Shown here in pieces: positions 54,833-64,000 of a stretch of 64,000 bases of DNA. Within the stretch, counting starts at the first letter, position 1. Every line of letters starts with the position of its first letter. The stretch is from Lepidonotus clava (lineage: Eukaryota; Annelida; Polychaeta; Phyllodocida; Polynoidae): contig OW387149.1 in the NCBI GenBank assembly GCA_936440205.1, forward strand, positions 3,678,114 through 3,742,113, read 5' to 3'. Under the pieces are notes generated by a model. The model saw nothing but the letters and a program-made list of their open reading frames with translations, did no database searches and was not told the origin of the DNA. Made by a program: the position numbers and the translations under genes.

Positions 54833-55135
54833 TAAAGGGCCATACTCACTAGACGATTTTACCATCGACAGGCGACGGGCAACTGGTAGAATGGTCGTTG
54901 TGGTCACCGGGTGACTGTATTATCAAGCAATTTTGATATTTTCCCACCAATTTTCCTGGCGATTTTCCCAGCAATTCAGTTGGCCATTGCCCGTCACCCA
55001 GAAAGTACCCCATACCCAAGGAGAATCTCCTGGTGATCTAGTGATAATTCAGTCTCCCAGCGATTTTATTGGTGATTCTCCCAGTCTCCCATCACCCATC
55101 AATCACCAAGTCACCTAGTGGGTATGGGGCTGAAG
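54833..55135. mobile_element. MITE family B, long variant
   Basis: Ends 'taaagggccatactcactag' and 'cctagtgggtatggggctga'. The interior is full of 'ggcgattttcccagc' and 'tcgcctgt'-like words on both strands, as in 34752-35045. About 300 bp. Confidence 0.8.
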
Positions 55136-55230
55136 TCTTACATCCTTCTCTCGCCAAGTCTGGTCAGGTATACCTATTTCCTGAACGTCCATATTTATGA
55201 TGTCACAGCCTGCCTTGGACCTCAGGACCC

Positions 55231-55433
55231 TTAAGCCCCATACCCACTAGGCGATTTGGTCTCGTTGCCTGTCAGTATGCTATATTGAAATGTACATGTT
55301 TGATCTGAGTCGCCGGGAGACTCGCCCAACGATTCTCCCGACAATACAGATCTAACATGTACATTTCAATACACCATACCCACGGACGACAAGGCCAAAT
55401 CGCCTAGTGGGTATGTGGCTTTACATTCTATGG
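55231..55433. mobile_element. MITE family B, well preserved
   Basis: Ends 'ttaagccccatacccactag' and 'cctagtgggtatgtggcttta'. The interior is largely an inverted repeat around 'tgaaatgtacatgtttgatc' and its complement at about 55345-55370. About 200 bp. Confidence 0.85.
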
Positions 55434-55945
55434 GGGCGGACAACTAAAATTGACACAACGACAGAGGCATTTCTTAAATTTGACATGCGACATGGAGGCT
55501 AAACGACAGGACAGGGAGGGTTGAAAACATAGTAACATGCGACATGGGTGTTTCTTAAATTTGATATGTGACATTGGAATAAATAGCTGATAAAGACACA
55601 TGACATCAGCGTTTTAAAAATTTGACGTGCGTCATTGGGGACCCCCCATTCTGAAGGGATCTATGATACAGGGAACTAAGGTCCTGGGGGTCATCATAAA
55701 GCTATGACCTCTAATGACCTTCCCCTGACCTCGGCCCTAACAACCCACCTTATGACCTCAGGCGGAGAAGGTCCGGAAGGTAGTATGAGATGGGACTGGG
55801 TTCCATGGGTGGTTTAAGGTCCATACATCTGTGGTATGTCTCAAGGAATTATGGAAAAAATAACAGAATTTTGCATTTCATAAAGTAACGGACTAGTTTT
55901 ATTACCCTTAGTAAAGGGCGTTTGGTTCCTTTAAGTTGTACCTAG
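55434..55945. other. Unassigned, with small local repeats
   Basis: Around 55470-55640 a 'tttcttaaatttgacatgcg acat' theme recurs about four times with 65-bp spacing, an old tandem repeat. Otherwise nothing was recognised. Confidence 0.4.
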
Positions 55946-55946
55946 T

Positions 55947-56187
55947 AAATATTCCAAGGTTCCCTATGGAGGGACACATGCACTCTCTGTATTAAAGGGA
56001 GCACAAACCAATATAATTGACATTTTCAAAACTCAGATAACTATAGATGTTCAAGATGAGTCTAGTTTAGGTCAGTGGTGAGGACGGCTGCGAGTCGTGG
56101 ACCCCTACAATATCACCCTAGTAAATATTTCAAGGTTCCCTTCGGAGGGACACATGCAACCTCTGTATTAAAGGGAGCAAGGAACAC
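55947..56187. repeat. Pair of 65-bp direct repeats with M-type ends
   Basis: 55947-56010 and 56122-56187 share 'tagtaaatattccaaggttc', 'gagggacacatgca' and 'ctctgtattaaagggagca'. The word TTAAAGGGAGC is a family M terminus, and the first is followed by 'acaaaccaatataattgaca'. Confidence 0.75.
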
Positions 56188-56384
56188 GTGTTTTAAATGA
56201 TTTTCTACCATATTTCATGGTTTACATTTTAACAGGTGCCAGAAATAGGCTAAAGGAATGGATGTCGATGATTATTTATGTTTGGAAAGTTTCGCAGTAG
56301 ATTTCAAAGAAACTTTAAATACCTTCCGTAAACAGTGTACTCAAATATTTTCCAGCATTATATTTTTGATTTACAACACTGACA

Positions 56385-56446
56385 CATAGACACAGACACA
56401 CAGACAGACAGGCACACACACACTTAGATACGGACACAGACAAAGA
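56385..56446. repeat. CA/CAGA-rich microsatellite
   Basis: 'cacagacacacagacagaca' followed by 'ggcacacacacac' and similar. About 60 bp, imperfect. Confidence 0.8.
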
Positions 56447-56634
56447 TTATATATATTCCTCTACCAACCACAGAAAGTGACCCGTCTGCACCGGATCATT
56501 GCTGAATCGACGACACAGATAAAACCAGCCGATCGTTTTTGCTATTCCAATACCATAGTCGATTTATTGGGGATTAGGCCTTCAAAGACAGGGTTAGCAG
56601 GGTAGACGGGGTGGGGAGAGGGTAAGTCTGTCAT

Positions 56635-56765
56635 AAAACTCCTGCTCCAACTGTAAATAAGGCCTGTAATAAAAGTACTGCCCCAACTATAAGTAGGGCC
56701 TGTAATAGAAGTATGGTTCCGACTATAAGTAGGATCTATAATAGAAGTACTGCTCCAACTCTTCA
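56635..56765. repeat. 45-bp tandem repeat, three units
   Basis: Units share 'aactataagtagggcctgta' and 'ataaaagtactgccccaac' with a few changes each. About 130 bp. Confidence 0.8.
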
Positions 56766-56924
56766 AGTCCTCAGACGTCCCCTGATGGCTCCCTTTTATT
56801 ACTGGAAACAGTATTTGTCTGGATTGAGTGTATTCATAATTATATTGATAGAATAACATTTTAGATAACAGTATTACAGATGCAGTTTTGATACCTGCAA
56901 GGTTTCTTGAACCTATTTCTGGCC

Positions 56925-57197
56925 CATGTTAAAAATGTAAACCATGAAATATGCTAGAACATCATTAAAAACAGGTTTTCCTTGCTCAACTCAATTAATG
57001 TAGATCCACTAAAAAGGGTTTGTTTACAAACAAAATAATCGAAATGTTCCCATCTCTCATGGAATTCTACTTTCATTTGAGCTAGATTTCAGAGCCAATA
57101 CTTTACCAATGACCTTAACTAAACTTAACTAACATGTTTCTATACTTATCTGAGTTTTGAAAATGTTGTCAATTATATTGATTTGGGTCCCTTTAAA
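56925..57197. repeat. Dispersed repeat M2, copy 2
   Basis: Counterpart of 26300-26585. It ends 'attgatttgggtccctttaa', the inverse of the family M start. About 270 bp. Confidence 0.75.
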
Positions 57198-57565
57198 CTG
57201 TCCATATGATATTATGTGTGACATGTATTAATACCAAACTGAAAAAAGTCTGCCTTTTCAATTCTACTTTTGTGTTTAGTTTGTATACATCATGGCTACC
57301 TTCGGAACCGATTACATTGACTTCAAGGGCCAATTTATTTTCATTATTTATTTTCTTTTATATTTCACCACTTCTACTTCGTGCCTATTCATCACGCGTT
57401 CTATATAAATCACCCCGACAATAGAAACATGTCCACAATAATAGATTTTCACTTTGCAATATTTATTGCTCAAAATCAATAACAACACTGTTGAGAGTGA
57501 GATATTGTGATCCTACCTTTGACATGGGGTTTTGTTGTACTGTGAATGGTTCGATTTAATCTGTC

Positions 57566-57785
57566 CTTAGGCAATATTACACTATGCATTGGGTTACGTC
57601 CGCATTGGGTCACTTTGCCCAACGTGACTGATTCGCGTTATTTTACGGACATGTTTGTAAAAATCTGATGTGAACTGGGTGCCCAAAGCAACCAAATGCA
57701 ACCCAGTGTGACCCAACGCAAGCCAACATGACCCCAAAATGCATAGCATGATATGATATATGTTGTGTAGTATAATATGGCCTTA
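57566..57785. mobile_element. MITE, family A-like
   Basis: Ends 'cttaggcaatattacactat' and 'gtgtagtataatatggcctta' are inverted and resemble family A. The interior differs, with repeated 'cattgggt' and 'acccaacg' words in opposite orientation (57590-57640 and 57700-57730). Confidence 0.7.
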
Positions 57786-58270
57786 ATATGGCCTTAACAT
57801 GAATCAGACATATTACGCACTGTTACCCAACTTAAACATTGGCCTGACGCATAGTCTAATAGAGCCTTAAGTCACGCGCATGTTTCTAAAAAGCATGATG
57901 AGTTTATAAATTTATTTTATGGTTCTTGTTTGACAAATTTTACAATCAAGGCTAGGGTCAACCCTCCCTTGTATGTTGAGAGGATGTGATGGGAAGATTT
58001 AGCCAAGAGGGGGAGATTTGGTCTCCTTTTCAAAAAGGACCTTGTGCAGACAGGGTCACATGACTGGATTTTGTTGATCACCGTATAATAAAAAAACACA
58101 AGGTACTTAGGAAACAGGACAGAAATCAGGAATATACATGTATTCCTCGATTTGAATTTTTAGGTTACTGATACCTGAAGATCACCAATATACTCATTTA
58201 ATAATGAAATATAGTCTCTTTTCTTTCTGATTCATAGATCAAATGCTCAATCAACCATAAATATGGACGC
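57786..58270. other. Unassigned sequence
   Basis: Contains 'aaggaccttgtgcagacagg' at about 58035, which resembles the left end of the element at 62865, but no matching right end was found. Confidence 0.3.
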
Positions 58271-58279
58271 CAACAAGGG

Positions 58280-58480
58280 GGTGGGTTGGTGTAGTGGTCA
58301 ACCTGTCCGACTTGCACGCAGAGGACCTGGGTTCGAGACTGGGCTTTTGACTGTTGCACCACATTACCTTGCTGTCATTCTCATCTCCATAGATTCGGTC
58401 AGCCAACTAATATTCAAACGTGAGTGGTCCAGATATAACTGAAAAATTGCTGAGTGGAAGTTAAACTCCAACAATCCTTA
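58280..58480 (+). repeat. tRNA-derived SINE, second type
   Basis: 'gttggtgtagtggtcaacct' (A box) and 'gggttcgagactgg' (B box) at tRNA-like spacing, then a body ending 'gagtggaagttaaactccaa' and 'tatcatcat'. The 3' part resembles the tails in the 59-61 kb repeats ('agatcttaaattctaataca'). Confidence 0.65.
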
Positions 58481-59345
58481 TCATCATATGGCTGCCAATC
58501 CCATTCTGGCCGCTAGGACATCATCTGCACAACGTCTATAAAAGTTACCTCTCCAAATAGAATGCCCCATTATCCAGCCCAATACACCATACTGTGAGGT
58601 TAGAGCAGTACTTGGTTGTTTGATTGATCCCCTTACAAGCCCAGCCCTGGTTTGTTCACCCAACTCCCTCTCTCTGGCAGCAGACCTAGTTAGGTGGCAC
58701 AATCTGTTGTTCTATGGCTCACAATAGTTGGCATAGATCGATCTCTATACACATGTCTTGTGGTAACAAGAGCAGATATGGCCAGACCATTTGTTGTAGG
58801 CATTTGAGTAGGTAACAGGAGAAGATGCTGGTCTAGCAGACTTGAATCTTGAACACTTAGGAATAATTGTAATTGAAAGGATTTGGGTACAGAAGTGGGG
58901 TGTTGTTTCCACTCCCTCCCTTCCAAAGATTTATTGGGTCATTAATCAAAACAGTGGGTTCATTGTGTGTTAAGGAGCCAATTCTTATCTGTTATTATGC
59001 TACACTAAAGCAATAAAAGCTGGTCATTGCTGGGGCCCATAATACAACAAGATATAAATCCTTTCATCCCTAAAGAGTTGCAAACGTCTGTGGAATGTCA
59101 ACTAAATCAATTAGTTATCAAAGTTCGGTCCCATATGTAAAATGAACTTTGGTTTCTACTCAACTTTGAGTTGTGTTCATTCTAACAACAATCCTATTTC
59201 TACAATTCCCTAAGCATATTGTATTTCCAGTTACACGCTAAAGAATACAAATGTAAAATGATTGATGTATCCGCCAAGCGACTCGCGGGACTAGAATGGC
59301 CTATCTGGTGCTGCAATTAGTGGCGGTAGTTATGGGAGGTGTTGT
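58481..59345. other. Unassigned sequence
   Basis: About 860 bp with no repeats or protein-like frames recognised. Confidence 0.3.
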
Positions 59346-61345
59346 TATGATTGTGTGGATGATAGAAGGGGGCGGGCCTGGTAAAGCTATTGTACCATTC
59401 CCAGGGTCCTTGTATTATAGGAATCCCTCATCCAGCGGGTCTGAATAGATAACAATGACTGACACCCATACGGGGCGTTGCAGTCTACAAGCATTCTTTG
59501 TGTTTGGAGTCTAAAGCTTATGACCCTTTTGGGACAAAGATTATACAGGTTATTTTTCTTCACAAACTTTGTTAAAATACACAGAAAACATCTGTTATTC
59601 TTTAGCCAGATTTTATGGTTTCTTCATAATTCTAGAATGCTGGTTATTAGATATTATCCTTTCTGAAGAGGCTGTTCAGTAATAATGTCACAATTGTTGA
59701 ACTTGTTTTTAGTTCAGGGATGATTTTTGTTGAGTGGTTATCCAGTGTATAGCACATGGAACTTCTGCGGGCCAGGGTTCGCTTCCCAAGGTGTCTGTCG
59801 GACAACATATCCTTGTCAACGTTATCACTTCTTTTACTTTGGTCAGTGGTACTTTGTACAAAGTAAGACGATGAGTTAGTCTCAAAATAACTGAAAAAAT
59901 GCTGACCAGATCTTAAATTCTAATACATCATCATCTGATTGTGTGGATGATAGAAGGGGGCAGGCCTGGTAGAGCTATTGCACCATTCCTGGGGTCGGTG
60001 AATTTGAGGAATCCCTCATCCTGCGGGTGTGAATAGATAACAACAACTGACACCCACAGGGGGCGTCGCAGTCTACCACCGTTCTTTGTGTTTGGAGTCG
60101 AAAGCTTATGACCCTTATGGGACAAAGATTATCTAGGTTATTTTTATTTTCAGACTTTTCGAAATGCACTCGAGCCATTTGTTATTCTGGAGGCAGACAG
60201 TATGCTTCCTACATAATTCTGGAATGTCTTCTGTGTTCCTAATAGATTTCTACCCTCATATGGGGCTGTCAAGTAATAACTGTTTCTGTTCAGGAATGAT
60301 TTTGTTAAGGGGTTACCCAGTGTATACGGAGTAAATGGGTAAGCGGTATCCCCGGCATTTCCGTTATCACACAGTGAAATTCTGGGTGTCGGAAGTGATC
60401 CTACTTAGCATGGAGAAAATGTGAATTTTCGCAATTGTGCAAAAAGTTTACACATTGCGAAAATGTTAATGATTACATGGCATTCCTGGGATTAATTCCC
60501 AACTTTTTCACGGTTACTGTATGAAGATTGGATAAATACATACCCGATATAGCATATGGAACTTCTGCTTGGCGGGCCCAGGTTACTTCCCCAATGTGTC
60601 TGTTGGACCACCTTTTCTTGCCAATGTTCGCACTCCTTTTACTCTGGTCGTCAGTACTTTGTACAAAGTAAGACGATGAGTTAGTCTCCAAACAGATGAA
60701 AAAATTAATGCTGATTAGATCTTTAACTCTAACACATCATCATCTGATTGTGTGGATGATAGAAGGGAGCTGGCCTGGTAGAGGCATTTTGCCGTTCCTA
60801 GGGTTGGTGTATTCGAGGAATACCTCACCCTGGGGGTGTGAATAGATAACAACAACTGACATCCATAGGGGGCGTCGTAGTTTACCAGTGTTCTATGTAT
60901 GGAAAGTCTAAAGCTTATGACCCATTTGGGACAAAGATTGCACAGGTTACTTTTCTTTACTGACTTTTCTGAAATGTACTGAAGCCATCTGTCATTCTAA
61001 AGTCAGACAGTATGGTTACTTCATAATTCTAGAATACCATCTGTGTGTGAACACAGAATCCTTTCTCCTTGAATGGCAACCGTGTATCTCTAGAATGCAG
61101 TCTGTATTCCTATTCGATATTACCATTAATAAGGGGCTGTCCAGTAATAATGTCTTAACTATTGAACTTGACTTTGTTCGGTGATGATTTTGTTGAGGTA
61201 TTATCCAGTGTATAGCATGTGGAACTTCTGAATGGTGGGCCCAGGTTCACTTCCCCAAGGTGTCTTTTGGACCACCTTTCCTTGCCAATGTTCTAACGCC
61301 CTTTGCTTTCTAACCCCCTTTGCTTTGGTCAGGAAGTTTAGAAAT
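59346..61345. repeat. Three tandem copies of a 590-bp unit containing a SINE
   Basis: Unit starts ('attgtgtggatgatagaagg') lie at 59346, 59936 and 60745. Copy 1 is 590 bp. Copy 2 is about 809 bp because of a 218-bp insertion. Copy 3 ends where a hAT-like MITE begins. All contain 'gactgacacccata'-like and 'gcttatgaccc.tttgggaca' blocks and a tRNA-like module ('tatccagtgtatagc', 'gggttcgcttcccaa', 'gtactttgtacaaagtaaga', 'agatcttaaattctaa'). Confidence 0.85.
60323..60541. mobile_element. 218-bp insertion in tandem copy 2
   Basis: Absent from copies 1 and 3, which run straight from 'tgtata' to 'gcatatggaacttc'. It has an internal hairpin, 'ttttcgcaattgtgcaaaa' against 'cacattgcgaaaa'. The edges 'cggagtaaatgggtaag' and 'tacatacccgatata' suggest a short target duplication around ATA. 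Class unknown, probably a MITE. Confidence 0.65.
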
Positions 61346-61346
61346 G

Positions 61347-61531
61347 GGACGGATCCAGGAGTTGGTCCAGGGTGGGGTCCAGGTGCAGGGGAGCAGAAGG
61401 TCTTGACCCCCTCGCCCCCTCCCTTGGCTGTTTTATTTAGATGGAAACATAAGTGACTCGATTCAAAAAAATGTTTTAATCCTCTTCTTGTACTTGCAGC
61501 ACACCCTTTTCACAATCCTGGATCAGCCGCT
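61347..61531. mobile_element. hAT-like MITE (family J), partial
   Basis: 'gggacggatccaggagttgg' at left, 'caatcctggatcagccgct' at right, with 'gtcttgaccccctcgccc' inside. The left CAGGGG is decayed. Confidence 0.6.
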
Positions 61532-61914
61532 AGGCATAGTTTAAATTATTCATGACAATATGATGAATGGCTTATAAATACTCGCTACGCATGTTTACAT
61601 GCACTTCGCCAAGATGGTTGTTTGGGGGCCGGTTTCATAACAAACCTCCTTGAGATTTGCATTTCATAAATTACGATTACCTTTCACCCTCATTGTAACT
61701 ACATGGGTTTTACTTTTGCTTACAGGAGTTTGGGTGGATTGACTCGAGTTTTGGGTGGATTTATGGGAGTTTTGGGTGGATTTACGTGAGTTTTGGACTG
61801 ATTTACGTGAGTTTTGTTATGAAAAGGTCCCATACGAGGTTTCAAACTTGTGTACAGTTTCCATAAGCAAACATAAACTCACGTTTCTACAGATGTTTGT
61901 TATGAAACAAGCCA
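61532..61914. repeat. Short tandem of 'gagttttgggtggattta'
   Basis: At 61728-61815 the 19-23 bp theme 'gagttttgggtggattta' is repeated four or five times. The rest of the stretch is unassigned. Confidence 0.7.
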
Positions 61915-62260
61915 TAGGGGTAATTTTGAAGGGGGGGGGGGCAGCATGAAGGCTAAGTACTAAAATGGCTGCATTTGAGTACACATGTGCAACATTTTCC
62001 CTCTTTTTGGATTTTACGGGTCCAAAGACTGTATCCCGCTATTCGATGTTATTGGTTTTTTTAAAAATTAAGTCACCATCACATACAATTATGTGCTTTT
62101 CATGATGATATACATAATTATGTACAGTAATATATACATAATTTTGCTACAATCCGACTATGTTTTCTATATAATTCTGTCAAAAATTCGGTTGTTAGAC
62201 TTCTTACAAATTCTCCCTTTAAACGACCCCCTTTAACCCCCACTCCTCGATCCGCCCCTG
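61915..62260. mobile_element. hAT-like MITE (family J), long copy
   Basis: 'ataggggtaattttgaaggg' with a G run at left, 'cagcatgaaggctaagtact', then 'cctcgatccgcccctg' at right. A middle part (about 62040-62200) with 'cataattatgt'/'acataatt' words is not in other copies and may be a nested insertion. Confidence 0.6.
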
Positions 62261-62392
62261 CCTGTTACAACAAATCCTTTTCCCCCAAACAATACCTCCT
62301 ATAGTATAACACTCAATCAGCTTGACTCTGACCTAGATTCAGACACCATAGTGATCAGACTAGATAAAGGGGCGATCAGGACAGCGACCGCC

Positions 62393-62607
62393 TAAAGCCT
62401 GTATTCCACAGGGCGATTTTGACCACTAGAAATTGTCTGAATTTTACCAGAATCATCATATGAACCCATGCATGTTACATATCATTTGAAAGGTAATTGA
62501 AAATCCTTTCCAATGATATGTAACATGTCTATGATTGGCATATATTCCTTTTCAAAACTTTTCCTCCACATCGGGGGTAAAATCAGATAGCAGAATACCG
62601 CCTTTAG
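62393..62607. mobile_element. MITE family C, well preserved
   Basis: Ends 'taaagcctgtattccacagg' and 'tagcagaataccgccttta'. The interior 'catatcatttgaaaggtaat' and 'caatgatatgtaacatgtct' form an inner inverted repeat. 215 bp. Confidence 0.8.
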
Positions 62608-62864
62608 ATTAGGGGCCCATTGTTGATAGGGGGCTTTAATGTCTGTGGGCAGGCCTGATAACGGTAGATTACAGAGAGTTAATTGTTTGACGACTCAGGG
62701 AAGGCTGAGTTGCTCAGAATTGAAATTATCCAATTACAATGTGGCGATGCCTTTACCGCGGTGCTACCACAGTGTTTGGACAGGATGAGATGGAATACCC
62801 CCCGGGGTAGACTTGGTGAAGTCTGTTCGGTATTTTGTTTAAAGAAGCGACTGATTGTATTCTA

Positions 62865-63130
62865 ATAGACCTTGTGCAGACGACGTCACAATGCAGTGAA
62901 ATGGTCAGGATGCCATATTGGTGATCAATTTAAAATCATTAATATACATAATTCAAAAACATAAGGAACATAATTATATTTATGCTAGATTCATCTTAAA
63001 TTATCTAATTCAGCCAATGTTATTATCCAACATTAACGCATTATATACTTTTCAAAAAGCCACGGGATTGTGATGAGCACATGCTGATCACCAAAAACTG
63101 ATCACGTGACTACAACCGCCCAAGGTCTAT
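62865..63130. mobile_element. MITE with ATAGACCTTG ends
   Basis: Left 'atagaccttgtgcagacgac' plus GTCACA; right 'cacgtgactacaaccgccc' plus AAGGTCTAT. Imperfect TIRs of about 28 bp, 266 bp total, AT-rich centre. A partial left end occurs at 58035. Confidence 0.65.
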
Positions 63131-64000
63131 CAGGCGATTTTGAAAAGGGGCCTTCCATTAAACATGCACATATTAAGGGAAGGGGTGGGGTTATACTGTT
63201 GTTAAAGGTTTGCAAACGTATAATTCCAGTGCGTATTTAGCCCAGAGGCGTGGGGGATCTTGGTTTCTTTTCAAATGTGCACAAATACTTAATGGAGCAA
63301 TTCAATAAGGAATATAGGGAGTTCATAGAAGGAATACATCAGGTTCAGTTATGCATGCATGGTACATACAAGTTGGTGCCAATAGTACTTCTGTTATGGT
63401 CGGAATTTAGAATGGCCATGCCTTGTGCTTTTGGTTTGCATCGTGAAATGTCTATTTCAATTCAATATTATATCTCTGTTCCACTTCTTCCAATGGAGTT
63501 ATAATTGTTGCCGCAGATTGTGACCATAATTATATATAAATTCATAATTTCAGCATAACATATATATAGTGAGGGCGTATTATTCAATGTATCAGTAGTA
63601 ATACAAAAAGAATCGGGATACCACTGAAAGCCAGACTATGAGTAGAACATAATTCAGCCATGAATTAAAATTCTATGAGCTATCTTAAAGTTTTCTGAAT
63701 CTATGAGTACTTATTCAAAGAACTAGATCTATACACTAGGGAAGGATCGAACATAAAATAAGTCATCCAAAGCTGTTCCACGTCTAGTTTACACAATGAT
63801 TATCACCATTTAAGCACCTTCAATAATTCAATCCCCACCATAGTGCCATGACTATCTTCATTATGGCAGCCCGGGGTAGAATATGATGGATTAATTCTAA
63901 TCTGTAGATAATGACACCACTACAGGCTGCATGGACGAAATCACCTAGGGGTGATATTTGAGCTATTTATAATTCAGCCCTGGGGCTGGGCTATACGTTG
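63131..64000. other. Unassigned sequence
   Basis: No TIR pair, array or known protein. The + frame 63250-63504 starts with a helix-like stretch (FSNVHKYLMEQFNKEYREFI) but continues without a recognisable fold, and the flanks lack convincing splice or start context. Left uncalled. Confidence 0.25.

Noticed and set aside
63250-63504. 84-codon plus-strand frame with a helix-like start
   Set aside because: No domain recognised, and the second half looks random.

Overview
The window looks like repeat-dense intergenic or intronic DNA from an animal, most likely a marine invertebrate. It is AT-rich and has no run of recognisable host exons. Nearly every kilobase carries short non-autonomous DNA transposons (MITEs), tRNA-derived SINEs, foldback elements, minisatellites or local duplications. 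One SINE tail (a 'ggcgttaaacacc...accaaccaac' type) resembles tails I associate with molluscs and other lophotrochozoans. That is a weak taxonomic hint only, and I cannot name the species.

Layout. 0-5.3 kb: nested MITEs, including a 1.36 kb element with 500-bp inverted arms inside an older MITE, a second nested MITE pair, and a tRNA-type SINE. 6-12.6 kb: more MITEs, a 60-bp minisatellite split by a SINE, and a MITE interrupted by the same SINE family. 13-18.7 kb: hAT-like MITE scraps and a 21-bp array around a perfect palindrome. 19.2-20.04 kb: a striking foldback element made of about 45 iterated 15-21 bp units with a 10-bp target duplication. 20.94-22.98 kb: a partial tyrosine-recombinase retrotransposon (DIRS order) with the split direct repeats typical of the PAT/Ngaro type. 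It is the only clear protein-coding sequence here. 23-32.3 kb: SINEs, local duplications, a GC-rich foldback element and tandem arrays. 32.6-38.8 kb: scattered MITEs and a long AT-rich stretch with nothing recognised. 38.97-41.74 kb: a satellite with about 530-bp higher-order units. 44-50.4 kb: paired MITEs, a 1.16 kb 19-bp minisatellite, and a possible promoter plus first exon at 48.5-48.9 kb. 52-57.2 kb: MITEs and direct duplications. 59.3-61.3 kb: three tandem copies of a 590-bp unit. 62-64 kb: MITEs and unannotated sequence.

There is no operon-like or pathway logic. The biology is transposon ecology: several MITE families share related ends (TTAAGGCC/CCATATTCCAC-like), they nest in each other, and some have seeded tandem arrays. 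The only candidate host gene feature is the + strand promoter/5' exon near 48.6 kb, which is an inference.
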